Of a stretch of DNA of 64,000 bases, positions 10,049 through 19,487 are shown in pieces. Source of the stretch: Curvibacter sp. PD_MW3 (GTDB taxonomy: Bacteria; Pseudomonadota; Gammaproteobacteria; Burkholderiales; Burkholderiaceae_C); the NCBI GenBank assembly GCA_002633085.1, contig NSIV01000001.1, positions 868,001-932,000 of the forward strand, read 5' to 3'. A program made the position numbers and the translations under genes. Position 1 is the stretch's first letter; each line of letters begins with the position of its first letter. The notes under the pieces are model-generated. The model worked only from the letters and a program-made list of their open reading frames with translations. It was not told where the DNA came from and did no database searches.

Positions 10049-10905
10049 ATGATGATCGAACGTCGCCCCATCCTCGATTTCTTCACCCACGTCATCCTGC
10101 TGGCAGGCGTGGTGGTGATCGCTTTTCCGGTCTACCTGGCCTTCATTGCTTCCACGCAATCGGCCGAGCAAATTGCCTCCAGCCATCCGCTGTCGCTGCT
10201 GCCCGGCAACCACGTGCTGGACACCTACCGGCTCGCCCTGTTCGGCGGCAAGACGTATGGCGGCGCCACCATTGCGGCGGGCTGGCCGATGATGTGGGTC
10301 AGCCTGGTGGTGGCGCTGACCATCACCATCGGCAAGATCGCCATCTCGCTCTTGTCGGCCTTTGCCATCGTCTACTTCCGCTTCCCCTTCAAGGGCGCCG
10401 TGTTCTGGATGATCTTCATCACGCTGATGCTGCCGGTGGAGGTGCGCATCGGACCGACCTATGAGGTCATTTCCAACCTGGGCATGCTCAACAGCTACGC
10501 CGGCCTGACCGTGCCACTGATCGCCTCCGCCACCGCCACCTTCCTGTTCCGCCAGTTCTTCCTGACCGTGCCCGACGAGCTGGTGGAGGCTGCGCGCATC
10601 GATGGCGCCGGCCCCATGCGCTTTTTCTTCGACGTGCTGTTGCCGCTGTCGAAAACGTCGATGGCCGCACTGTTCGTGATCCAGTTCATCTACGGCTGGA
10701 ACCAGTACCTGTGGCCGCTGATGGTCACCACCAGCGAAGACATGTACCCGATCGTGCTGGGCATCAAGCGCGCCATCTTCGGCGAGGTTTACATCGAATG
10801 GAACGTGGTCATGGCCACGGCCATCCTGGCCATGCTGCCGCCGGCACTGGTCGTGATCCTGATGCAGAAGTGGTTTGTCAAAGGTCTGGTTGACACGGAA
10901 AAATA

Positions 10906-10906
<1 letters not shown>
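10049..10906 (+). CDS. ugpE: UgpE, glycerol-3-phosphate ABC transporter permease
   Basis: 285-residue second permease subunit, six predicted membrane segments, with the EAA loop [20 protein letters not shown]. The start is one of two adjacent ATG codons (10049 or 10052); the longer open frame upstream is the end of ugpA read out of frame. Its stop TAA shares one base with the ugpC ATG, so ugpE and ugpC are coupled. Confidence 0.93.
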
Positions 10907-11921
<1,015 letters not shown>

Positions 11922-11925
<4 letters not shown>

Positions 11926-12677
11926 ACACGTCTGGCAGCACCGGCGCCTGGCCCTATCCGCGCTGGGTCGCCCACCGTGGCGCCGGCAAACTGGCGCCCG
12001 AAAACACGCTGGCGGCCTTTCGCACCGGTGCCGCGCACGGCTACCGCATGTTCGAATGCGATGTGAAACTCTCCAGCGACGGCGTGCCCTTCCTGCTGCA
12101 CGACAGCCTGCTTGAGCGCACCACCAGCGGCCAGGGTACGGCGGGCGCGCAAAGCTGGCAGGCCCTGTCGCAACTCGACGCCGGCAGCTGGCACTCCCGC
12201 GCTTTCGCTGGCGAACCGCTGCCCACGCTGGAGGCGGTGGCCCGCTTCTGCCAGCACAACGGCTACCTGCTCAATATCGAGATCAAACCCACACCCGGCA
12301 CCGAGCGCCCCACCGGCGAGGTGGTGGCCGCCACGGCGGCGCGCCTGTGGCAGGGCCAGGCTGTGCCACCGCTGCTGACCTCCTTCCAGCCCGAGGCACT
12401 GCAGGGCGCCCTGACCGCCGCGCCGCAATTGCCGCGCGGCCTGCTGCTCGACACGCTGTGGACCGGCTGGCTGGAAACTGCCCGCACGCTCGGTTGTGTG
12501 GCCGTGGTCTGCAACCAGGCCTTGTGGGACACAGCGAGTCTGACCCAGGCGAAAAGCGCGGGCCTGCGCTGTCTGAGCTACACGGTGAACGATGAATGGG
12601 CGGCGCAACGCCTGCTCGACCTGGGCGTGGACGGCATCATCACCGACCGGGTCGACCTATTTACGCCAGCCGCGTGA
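11922..12677 (+). CDS. ugpQ: UgpQ, glycerophosphodiester phosphodiesterase
   Basis: 251-residue GDPD-family enzyme that hydrolyses imported glycerophosphodiesters to glycerol-3-phosphate plus alcohol. The catalytic signature is clear: [16 protein letters not shown] near residues 15-30, [17 protein letters not shown] after it, and NIEIKPTP near 115. The GTG start at 11922 overlaps the ugpC stop as GTGA; no ATG is available before the catalytic motif. Its end overlaps a convergent small membrane-protein gene by 21 bases. Cytoplasmic, no signal peptide, as for E. coli UgpQ. Confidence 0.94.
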
Positions 12678-12935
12678 CAACAGCCACTGGCTGGTGGCCA
12701 GCGCCAACACCAGCAGGGCATAAGCAGCCATCTTGCCGTCACGGCTCCACAGCCACAGGCTGACGAGCAGCACGGCGATGCCCACTACAAAATTAATAGC
12801 TGCCTGCACCCACCAGGCAAGCGCTGACGCTTGTTTTTTGATGAGAAAATGAGAAAGCAGAGGCAACAGCAAGGCCAACACCAGCGCTGGCGCCGCAAAG
12901 TTGAACAGGTGCAGCAGGGCATCCAGCAGGCTCAT
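12657..12935 (-). CDS. Small membrane protein of unknown function
   Basis: 92 residues with three hydrophobic segments (about 4-30, 41-62 and 70-86) separated by short charged stretches; no family recognised. It is convergent with ugpQ, overlapping its last 21 bases, and divergent from hemA. About one fifth of the protein (residues 33-51) is encoded by a copy of the dispersed AT-core repeat, in a region that would otherwise join two membrane segments. The even hydrophobic pattern and lack of stops favour a real gene, but expression is unproven. Confidence 0.6.
   Translation of the reverse strand: MSLLDALLHLFNFAAPALVLALLLPLLSHFLIKKQASALAWWVQAAINFVVGIAVLLVSLWLWSRDGKMAAYALLVLALATSQWLLSRGWRK
12784..12840 (+). 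repeat. Dispersed AT-core repeat, copy 1 (inside small membrane protein gene)
   Basis: Begins ACTACAAAATTAATAGCTGC and continues through AAGCGCTGACGCTTG to a T-run. It shares the core CTA-N3/4-AATT-N-ATAGCT with the other copies listed here. It lies wholly within the coding sequence of the minus-strand gene. Confidence 0.65.
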
Positions 12936-12992
12936 GACAGCCGGCCCGGCAGGGCAAAAAGGGGAGCAAAAGCTTGAGGCATCAGCAAATTT

Positions 12993-12998
12993 TATAAT
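12993..12998 (+). promoter_or_regulatory. hemA -10 box (TATAAT) placed for a leaderless transcript
   Basis: A perfect TATAAT ends 6 bases before the hemA ATG, so transcription would start at or within a base or two of the A of ATG. No good -35 at 17 bases (a TTGAGG lies too close, 13 bases away) and no ribosome site are visible. Confidence 0.5.
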
Positions 12999-13004
12999 CG
13001 GACC

Positions 13005-14264
13005 ATGGCAGTCTGGGCATTAGGCATCAATCACACGACCGCGCCGCTCGATCTGCGCGGCCGTTTTGCGTTCGCCCTCGACCAGATCGCCCCCACTTTG
13101 CACGGCCTTCGCGGTGCTTTACCGCGTCCGCCCGAGGCCGCCATCATCTCCACCTGCAACCGCACCGAGATCTATTGTGCCGGCGACCAGCTGGAAATTG
13201 TTCCCACCCTGGACTGGCTGGCCCACAGCGGCGGTGTCTCGCCCGCGCTCCTGCGCTCGCACACCTATGCGCTGGAAGAAGGCCAGGTGGCGCGCCATGC
13301 CTTCCGCGTGGCCAGCGGGCTCGACTCCATGGTGCTGGGCGAACCGCAGATCCTGGGTCAGATGAAGGACGCGGTGCGCGCCGCCGAAGAAGCCGGCGCC
13401 CTGGGCACCACGCTCAACCAGTTGTTCCAGCGCTCCTTTGCCGTGGCCAAGGAAGTGCGCACCTCGACCGAAATCGGCGCCCACTCCATCAGCATGGCGG
13501 CCGCCAGCGTGCGCCTGGCCGGCCAGCTGTTTGAAGATCTGGGCGACATCCGGGTGCTGTTTGTCGGTGCCGGCGAGATGATCGAGCTGGCCGCGACCCA
13601 CTTTGCCGCCCGCAACCCGAAGGCGATGGTGATTGCCAATCGCTCGCTCGACCGCGGCGAAAAACTCGCCTCGCGCTTCGGCGCCGAGGTCATGCGCCTG
13701 GCCGACCTGCCCAGCCGCCTGCACGAATTCGACGCCGTGGTGAGCTGCACCGCCAGCACGCTGCCGCTGATCGGCCTGGGTGCGGTGGAACGGGCACTCA
13801 AACTGCGCCGCCACCGCCCCATGTTCATGGTCGACTTGGCCGTGCCGCGCGACATCGAACCCGAAGTCAAAGCGCTGTCCGACGTCTACCTCTACACCGT
13901 GGACGATCTGGCCGCCGTGGTGCAGACCGCGCAGGCCAACCGCCAGGCCGCAGTGGCCGAGGCCGAAGTCATCATCGACGCCGGCGTGCAGAGTTTCCTG
14001 CACTGGATGGACCAGCGCCGCAGCGTGCCGCTGATCCAGCAGCTCAACGCCCAGGCCGACGAGTGGCGCCAGGCCGAGATCGCGCGCGCGCGCCGGCAAC
14101 TGGCCAAGGGCGAGGACGTGGATGCCGTACTCGAAGCCCTGTCCAAAGGCCTGACGCAAAAGCTGCTGCACGGCGCCTTGGCCGAGTTGCATGCCGGCGA
14201 CGCCGCCGCGCGTGAGCGCGCCAGCGACGCCATCCAGCACTTCTTCCTGCGTAAAGAGAAGTAA
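13005..14264 (+). CDS. hemA: HemA, glutamyl-tRNA reductase
   Basis: 419-residue enzyme that reduces Glu-tRNA to glutamate-1-semialdehyde, first committed step of tetrapyrrole synthesis by the C5 route. Catalytic cysteine C51 in [30 protein letters not shown] near residues 104-123; NADPH-binding domain in the middle (VLFVGAGEM) and a C-terminal dimerisation helix. The start follows a TATAAT by 6 bases with no ribosome site. It leads the hemA-prfA-prmC cluster, but a GC-rich repeat of about 80 bp separates it from prfA. Confidence 0.96.
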   Translation: MAVWALGINHTTAPLDLRGRFAFALDQIAPTLHGLRGALPRPPEAAIISTCNRTEIYCAGDQLEIVPTLDWLAHSGGVSPALLRSHTYALEEGQVARHAFRVASGLDSMVLGEPQILGQMKDAVRAAEEAGALGTTLNQLFQRSFAVAKEVRTSTEIGAHSISMAAASVRLAGQLFEDLGDIRVLFVGAGEMIELAATHFAARNPKAMVIANRSLDRGEKLASRFGAEVMRLADLPSRLHEFDAVVSCTASTLPLIGLGAVERALKLRRHRPMFMVDLAVPRDIEPEVKALSDVYLYTVDDLAAVVQTAQANRQAAVAEAEVIIDAGVQSFLHWMDQRRSVPLIQQLNAQADEWRQAEIARARRQLAKGEDVDAVLEALSKGLTQKLLHGALAELHAGDAAARERASDAIQHFFLRKEK

Positions 14265-14266
14265 TG

Positions 14267-14350
14267 GTGCCCCCACGCTCGCTCACTGCGTGTAGCTCGC
14301 TGCCCCCCGAGGGGGCCGAACTTGCTCGGGGCGGCCCTTCGCGGCGTTAG
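14267..14350 (+). repeat. GC-rich intergenic repeat, copy A (downstream of hemA)
   Basis: Begins 3 bases after the hemA stop: GTGCCCCCACGCTCGCTCAC, then TGCGTGTAGCTCGCT, then the hairpin CCCCCCGAGGGGG. The reverse complement of 36240-36335 aligns with it throughout (shared blocks CACTGCGTGT, GCTC, CCCCCC, GGGGG). The rest of the hemA-prfA gap (14351-14455) has no further recognisable element. Possible role as transcript 3' end or terminator. Confidence 0.7.
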
Positions 14351-14455
14351 CGACGCTCTCCCCTGTGCGCCCCGCATGGCGCGCGTTGTCGCTCAGCGGA
14401 CCAGCTCCTTGTCCGGGCGGTCCGATCAGTCGCCCTTCTTTTTTACCGTGTTCTC

Positions 14456-15541
14456 ATGAAACCCTTTCTCCGCCAACAACTCGCACGCTACGCCGACCGT
14501 CTGGCCGAGCTGGAATTCCTGCTGTCGCGCGAAGACATCATGAAGGACATGAGCCAGTTCCTGACGCTCTCGCGCGAGCACACCGAGGTGGCCGCCGTGG
14601 CCAGCCGCTGGGCCCGCTACCAGCAGCGCGAAGCCGACCTGGCCAGCGCCCGCGACATGCTGGCCGACCCGGACATGGCCGAGATGGCCCAGGAGGAAGT
14701 GGACAGCGCCAGCGCCGAGATCGCCCAACTGGAAGCCGAACTGCAGCGCATGCTGCTGCCCAAGGACCCGGACGATGCACGCAATGCCTTCGTGGAAATC
14801 CGTGCCGGCACCGGCGGCGACGAATCGGCCCTGTTTGCCGGCGACCTGCTGCGCATGTACACGCGCTATTGCGAGCGCCGTGGCTGGAAGACCGAGATCA
14901 TCAGCGAGTCACCCAGCGAACTGGGCGGCTACAAGGAAGTGGTGCTACGTGTGGAGGGCGACAACGTTTACGGCGCGCTCAAGTTCGAATCCGGCGGCCA
15001 CCGCGTGCAGCGTGTGCCTGCTACCGAGACGCAGGGCCGCATCCACACCAGCGCCTGCACCGTGGCCGTGCTGCCCGAGCCGGACGAGGCGCAAGCGATC
15101 CAGATCAACCCGGCCGACCTGCGTATCGACACCTATCGTGCCAGCGGCGCCGGCGGCCAGCACATCAACAAGACTGACTCGGCGGTGCGCATCACGCACA
15201 TCCCGACCGGCATCGTGGCCGAGTGCCAGGACGGCCGCAGCCAGCACAGCAACAAGGCCCAGGCGCTGAAGGTGCTCACCGCCCGCATCCAGGAAAAAGA
15301 CCGCTCCGAGCGCGCCGCCAAGGACGCCGCCCAGCGCAAGAGCCTGATCGGCAGCGGCGACCGCAGCGACCGCATCCGGACCTACAACTTCCCGCAAGGC
15401 CGCCTGACCGACCACCGCATCAACCTCACGCTGTACAAGCTGCTCTATGTCATGGAAGGCGAGCTCGACGACGTGGTGGAAGCGCTGCAAGCCTATGAAG
15501 CCGCGCAGCAGTTGGCCGAGCTGGAAGTAGGCGTGACCTGA
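14456..15541 (+). CDS. prfA: PrfA, peptide chain release factor 1
   Basis: 361-residue class I release factor that ends translation at UAA and UAG. The catalytic GGQ is at 233-235 within [19 protein letters not shown]; the glutamine is the target of the methyltransferase encoded by the next gene, prmC. Length is normal. ATG 14456 is the family start. Confidence 0.97.
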   Translation: MKPFLRQQLARYADRLAELEFLLSREDIMKDMSQFLTLSREHTEVAAVASRWARYQQREADLASARDMLADPDMAEMAQEEVDSASAEIAQLEAELQRMLLPKDPDDARNAFVEIRAGTGGDESALFAGDLLRMYTRYCERRGWKTEIISESPSELGGYKEVVLRVEGDNVYGALKFESGGHRVQRVPATETQGRIHTSACTVAVLPEPDEAQAIQINPADLRIDTYRASGAGGQHINKTDSAVRITHIPTGIVAECQDGRSQHSNKAQALKVLTARIQEKDRSERAAKDAAQRKSLIGSGDRSDRIRTYNFPQGRLTDHRINLTLYKLLYVMEGELDDVVEALQAYEAAQQLAELEVGVT

Positions 15542-15545
15542 TTCA

Positions 15546-15608
15546 CAAAGAATCAGCACCAAGCCCTTGCCCCCTATGCGCCAGACGCTCTCTTTTTTAT
15601 AGCAAAAC
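15546..15608 (-). repeat. Dispersed AT-core repeat, copy 2 (prfA-prmC gap)
   Basis: On the minus strand it reads GCTATAAAAAAGAGAGCGTC, TGGCGCATAG, then CAAGGGCTTGGTGCTGATTC. The GCGC and CAAGGGCTTG-TGC blocks match copy 5 in hisC. It fills nearly all of the 70-base gap between prfA and prmC. Confidence 0.55.
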
Positions 15609-15611
15609 CAC

Positions 15612-16430
15612 ATGCAACTCAGCCAAGCCCTCGCCGCTGCCAGCGCCCTCGGCCTACCCCGGCTCGATGCCCAGCTCTTGCTGCTGCATGTCTTGGGCCG
15701 CGCCCCGAATGACCGCGCCTGGCTGCTGGCACATGACAACGACGTCTTGAGCGCCGAGGCCCAGGAGCGCTTCCTGGCACTGGCGCAGCGGCGTGCCGGT
15801 GGCGAGCCGCTCGCCTACCTGACCGGCGTCAAGGAGTTCTACGGCCTGACGCTGCAGGTGGATGCGCGCGTGCTCGACCCGCGCCCCGACACCGAAACGC
15901 TGGTCGAATGGGCGCTGGAATGCCTGACCGGACAACCGACGCCACGCGTGATCGATCTGGGCACCGGCAGCGGCGCCATCGCCCTGGCGCTCAAGCATGC
16001 CCGCCCCGATGCGCAGGTGAGTGCCGTCGATGCCAGTGCCGATGCGCTGGCGGTGGCGCGTGCCAATGCGCAACGTCTTGGACTGGACGTGACATTCCTG
16101 CTGGACAACTGGCTGGCCGGGCTGGAAGGCCGCTTTGACCTGATCGTCTCCAACCCGCCCTACATCGCCGAGGGCGACCCGCACCTCGCGGCACTCGGCC
16201 ATGAGCCGCGCCAGGCGCTGACCGCCGGTCGTGACGGCCTGGATGACATCCGCACCATCGTTGCCCAAGCGCCGGCCCATCTGCAGCCCGGCGGCTGGCT
16301 GCTGCTGGAGCACGGCTGGGACCAGGCAGACGCCGTGCGCGGTTTGCTGACAAGCGCCGGGCTGCACAGCGTGCAATCGCGCGCCGATCTGGCGGGGATT
16401 GAGCGCTGCAGCGGCGCTTGCCGGCCTTGA
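15612..16430 (+). CDS. prmC: PrmC, release factor glutamine methyltransferase
   Basis: 272-residue SAM-dependent enzyme that methylates the GGQ glutamine of RF1 and RF2. N-terminal helical substrate domain, SAM loop DLGTGSGAIALAL (about 115-127) and catalytic NPPY at 181-184. It directly follows prfA, whose product it modifies. No unusual feature. Confidence 0.95.
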   Translation: MQLSQALAAASALGLPRLDAQLLLLHVLGRAPNDRAWLLAHDNDVLSAEAQERFLALAQRRAGGEPLAYLTGVKEFYGLTLQVDARVLDPRPDTETLVEWALECLTGQPTPRVIDLGTGSGAIALALKHARPDAQVSAVDASADALAVARANAQRLGLDVTFLLDNWLAGLEGRFDLIVSNPPYIAEGDPHLAALGHEPRQALTAGRDGLDDIRTIVAQAPAHLQPGGWLLLEHGWDQADAVRGLLTSAGLHSVQSRADLAGIERCSGACRP

Positions 16431-16444
16431 GCCTGTTCGCACGA

Positions 16445-16464
16445 GTCTTGACGTAACTCAAGAC
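16445..16464 (+). other. Small hairpin after prmC
   Basis: Perfect 7-base inverted repeat GTCTTGA / TCAAGAC with a 6-base loop, 15 bases after the prmC stop. No T-run follows, so it is at best a weak terminator or a regulatory hairpin ahead of the GGDEF gene. Confidence 0.35.
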
Positions 16465-16517
16465 ATGGCCGCCGCGCGGCGATATGGTGGTGACCAAATA
16501 ATTTATTCAGGAGCACC

Positions 16518-18260
16518 ATGACGGCCGACGTCTCCATCGAGCGCATTGTCCATCCCGACATTCTGAGCTGTGCCCCGGACACGCCTTTGTCTGTGGCCGC
16601 GCAACGCATGGTGGCAGCACGTTGCAGCTCCATCCTGGTGGAGGACAAGGGCACCATCATCGGCATCTGGACCGAGCACGACGTGCTGGCGCTGGACGCC
16701 TCCGACCCGAAAACCTTCCTGGCGCCGATCTCGGAACACATGACCTCGCCGGTGAAGACCATCCCTATCACGGCCGGCCTGGGTGAAGCAGCCCTGCGTT
16801 TTCGCGAGGAAAAAGTACGCCATTTCCTGGCGGTGGACGATGCCGGCGCCTGCAAGGGCATCGTGACCCAGACCGATATCGTGCTCAACCAAGGCATCGA
16901 ATACTACCTGTCCCTGCGGGAGGTCCATGCGGTGCTGAACCGTCGCGTGCCGCTGGTTGCCAGCCACCTGTCACTGGGTGAAGCCGTCCACACCATGCGC
17001 GACGCCCGTACCGATGCCATCGTCGTGGTCTACCCGGACGGCAGTCACGGCATCCTCACCGAACGTGATGTGATGCGCCTGGTCGGAGCCAGCCAGCCCG
17101 GCGCCAATGTCGGCGAACTGGCAAGCCGGCCGCTCATCACCGTGGCCGTCAATGCCAGCCTGTACCACGCACGCACGGAGTTCACCGAGCGGCACATCCG
17201 CCATCTCGGCGTGACCGGCGCCGACGGCGAGTTGCTGGGCCTGGTCACGTTTTCCGACATCCTGGCCAGCATCGAGCATGACTATGTTCATCAGCTGCGT
17301 GAAACACTGAAGGAACGTGAGCACAGCCTGGCGCTGTCAATGCAGCACCAGCGCCTGGCCACCAAGGTGTTTGAGAGCACGCTGGAAGGCATTATCGTGA
17401 CCAATGCGCAGCGCATCATCGAATCGGTCAACCCGGCCTTCACCCAGATCACCGGCTACAAGGCCCACGAGGTGATCGGCCAGACGCCGGCCATGCTGTC
17501 GTCCGGCCGGCACGACGCCACCTTCTACCAGAAGATGTTCGACGAACTGGCTGCCAACGGCCACTGGCAAGGCGAGATCTGGAACCGGCGACGCAACGGG
17601 GAGGTTTATCCGGAGTGGCTCACCATCAACACCGTCAGGAATGACGAGGGCCAGATCGTCAATTACGTCGGCGTGTTCGCGGACATCACCAAACGCAAGG
17701 CGGCGGAAGAACAGATGCAGTTCCTCGCCTACCACGACGGCCTCACCGGCCTGCCCAACCGCGGCCTGTTCCTCGATCGCCTGCACCATGCGGTATCCCA
17801 TGCCCATCGCAACCACACCATCGTGGCGGTGATGTTCATTGATGTCGACAACTTCAAACCGATCAACGACACCCTGGGGCATCACATCGGCGATCAGCTG
17901 CTGCAAACCGTGGCCCAGCGTCTGGTGGCCAGCGTGCGCGAGGCCGATACCGTGGCGCGGCTGGGCGGCGACGAGTTCACGATCATCCTGGAGTCAATCG
18001 CCGACCCTGGCGATGTGCCACTGGTCGCACAAAAGATCGTCGACACCGTCTCGCAGCCGATGCGGATCGACGGGCACGACATCACCACCACCGTCAGTGT
18101 CGGCCTCAGCCTCTACCCCATTGACAGCGAACACGCGGAAGATCTGATCCGGCACGCCGACATGGCGATGTACATGAGCAAAAAAGGCGGCCGCAACCAC
18201 TACCGGTTTTTCACGGCGGACATGAAGCAACTGGTCGCAGAACGACCAGTTGCCACCTGA
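16518..18260 (+). CDS. CBS(x4)-PAS-GGDEF diguanylate cyclase
   Basis: 580-residue signalling protein without membrane segments. Four CBS motifs form two Bateman modules (about 10-125 and 135-255), a short coil (255-280), a PAS domain (about 283-395) and a GGDEF domain (405-570). The active-site loop is intact, GGDEF at 483-487, and the inhibitory I-site RxxD is present as READ at 474-477 with the correct five-residue spacing. There is no EAL domain, so it should make c-di-GMP with product feedback. CBS modules usually bind adenine nucleotides, so cyclase activity may be tied to energy state. Start ATG 16518 follows AGGAG. Convergent with the next gene; it lies in the block between prmC and grxD. 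Confidence 0.9.
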   Translation: MTADVSIERIVHPDILSCAPDTPLSVAAQRMVAARCSSILVEDKGTIIGIWTEHDVLALDASDPKTFLAPISEHMTSPVKTIPITAGLGEAALRFREEKVRHFLAVDDAGACKGIVTQTDIVLNQGIEYYLSLREVHAVLNRRVPLVASHLSLGEAVHTMRDARTDAIVVVYPDGSHGILTERDVMRLVGASQPGANVGELASRPLITVAVNASLYHARTEFTERHIRHLGVTGADGELLGLVTFSDILASIEHDYVHQLRETLKEREHSLALSMQHQRLATKVFESTLEGIIVTNAQRIIESVNPAFTQITGYKAHEVIGQTPAMLSSGRHDATFYQKMFDELAANGHWQGEIWNRRRNGEVYPEWLTINTVRNDEGQIVNYVGVFADITKRKAAEEQMQFLAYHDGLTGLPNRGLFLDRLHHAVSHAHRNHTIVAVMFIDVDNFKPINDTLGHHIGDQLLQTVAQRLVASVREADTVARLGGDEFTIILESIADPGDVPLVAQKIVDTVSQPMRIDGHDITTTVSVGLSLYPIDSEHAEDLIRHADMAMYMSKKGGRNHYRFFTADMKQLVAERPVAT

Positions 18261-18307
18261 CGGCCAGCTCCCCGCCAGCCATCTCGCGTGAAGCCGTCAA
18301 ACGACCG

Positions 18308-19411
18308 TTATTTCAGCTGGACGTAGCGCCCATCCCTGATCTCGGTGAAGAAGACCTTGCGCTGGGTATCGCCGTTGACGTCAAACACGATCTGTTGCTG
18401 CAGGCCCTGGTAGGGGCCGTTCTTCAGCGCCGAGCTCTTCAGGCTCTCGCCGCGGCCGCGCTTTTTCAGCGCCGTCAACACCACGGTCGCGGCGTCATAA
18501 GCGGAAACCGAGCTGTAGCCTGGATTGCGCTGGAAACGTTTGAAGTACGCCTCGCTGAACTCCTTGAAGCGTTGCGTTTCGTCGTCGCGATTGAAGTTCT
18601 GCACAATCATCAACCCCTGCACCACATCGCCGCCGAGTTCAATCAACTGCTCCGTGGCGGCCCACTCCGAGGCACCAATTGGCAGCTTGGGGGCCTGTTT
18701 GCGGGACTGCTGGGCTAGACGTGCCACGTCGAGCGCGCCGGCAATGTAGAACAGGCTGTCCGGCTTGCTGCGCAGCATCTGGTGCACCACCGCCTCGAAA
18801 TCGACATCCGGACTCGATTCGTAGGGTACTTCGCCAACGACGGAACCGCCACCAGCGCTCACCGCCTCACGGAACTCCTTGAGCCAAGATTCGGTGAAAT
18901 TGCGATTGCGGGTGTCGTAGGCCACGGCGATCTGCCGCTGTCCGCGGCCAAGCATGACCCTGGCATAGTCCCGCGCATTGTCACGCGTGGTCCGGTTGAT
19001 GCGGAACAGGTTGTCATCCTTGCCGTAAAAGGCCATCGACGTGATGGTCGGGCTGATCTGGAAGATGCCAGCTTCGCCGGTGATGGGCACAATCACCTCG
19101 GCCATGGCGCTGGTGAACGGACCGATCACCGCCTCCACCTTGGCGCCCACCAGTTCGGAGGCGGACTTGGCGGCGGTTTCCTTGTTCTGGGCATCATCAC
19201 GCGCAATCAGCTCGACCATGCGACCATTCAGCCCGCCAGCCCGGTTGAATTGCTCTACGGCCAGAATCACGCCATTGAGCCCTGACTGCCCGTTGTCGGA
19301 ATTGCGGTCACTCAAACCACCGATGAACCCGATCTGGACCGGTTGCTGAGGACCACAAGCCGTCAGCAACAGGCTGATGAGGCTGACAAACAGGAAATGA
19401 CGGTTTCTCAT
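18308..19411 (-). CDS. Branched-chain amino-acid-type substrate-binding lipoprotein
   Basis: 367-residue periplasmic-binding protein of the leucine/isoleucine/valine (Peripla_BP_6) type. The N-terminus MRNRHFLFVSLISLLLTACG has a lipobox LTAC with the lipidated cysteine at 19 and glycine at +2, so it should be membrane-anchored. Mature part begins with IGFIGGLSDRNSDNGQSGL, typical of the fold. GGAG lies upstream of ATG 19411; the longer open frame above it runs into the divergent kinase gene and is a shadow. No permease or ATPase genes are nearby; the neighbour, divergent across a 76-base gap, is a histidine kinase, which suggests a sensing rather than a transport role. That link is inference. 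Confidence 0.88.
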   Translation of the reverse strand: MRNRHFLFVSLISLLLTACGPQQPVQIGFIGGLSDRNSDNGQSGLNGVILAVEQFNRAGGLNGRMVELIARDDAQNKETAAKSASELVGAKVEAVIGPFTSAMAEVIVPITGEAGIFQISPTITSMAFYGKDDNLFRINRTTRDNARDYARVMLGRGQRQIAVAYDTRNRNFTESWLKEFREAVSAGGGSVVGEVPYESSPDVDFEAVVHQMLRSKPDSLFYIAGALDVARLAQQSRKQAPKLPIGASEWAATEQLIELGGDVVQGLMIVQNFNRDDETQRFKEFSEAYFKRFQRNPGYSSVSAYDAATVVLTALKKRGRGESLKSSALKNGPYQGLQQQIVFDVNGDTQRKVFFTEIRDGRYVQLK

Positions 19412-19431
19412 GGGGCTCCTTGCAATCCCGG

Positions 19432-19473
19432 CAAATATGCAGATGTTACATATTTTATCATATTTGATATAAT
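19432..19473 (+). promoter_or_regulatory. Divergent AT-rich promoter/operator between lipoprotein and kinase genes
   Basis: An 8-base inverted repeat CAAATATG (19432-19439) / CATATTTG (19459-19466) flanks a GTTACA (19445) that serves as a plausible -35, 17 bases before a perfect TATAAT (19468-19473) for the kinase gene. The tract is strikingly AT-rich against its surroundings. The repeat overlaps the promoter, so a repressor or autoregulator could act here. Confidence 0.5.
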
Positions 19474-19487
19474 TGCCAATACCATCT

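Noticed and set aside
19473-19487. TTG at 19473 as the kinase start
   Set aside because: It overlaps the TATAAT -10 box, so the codon would lie upstream of the transcript.
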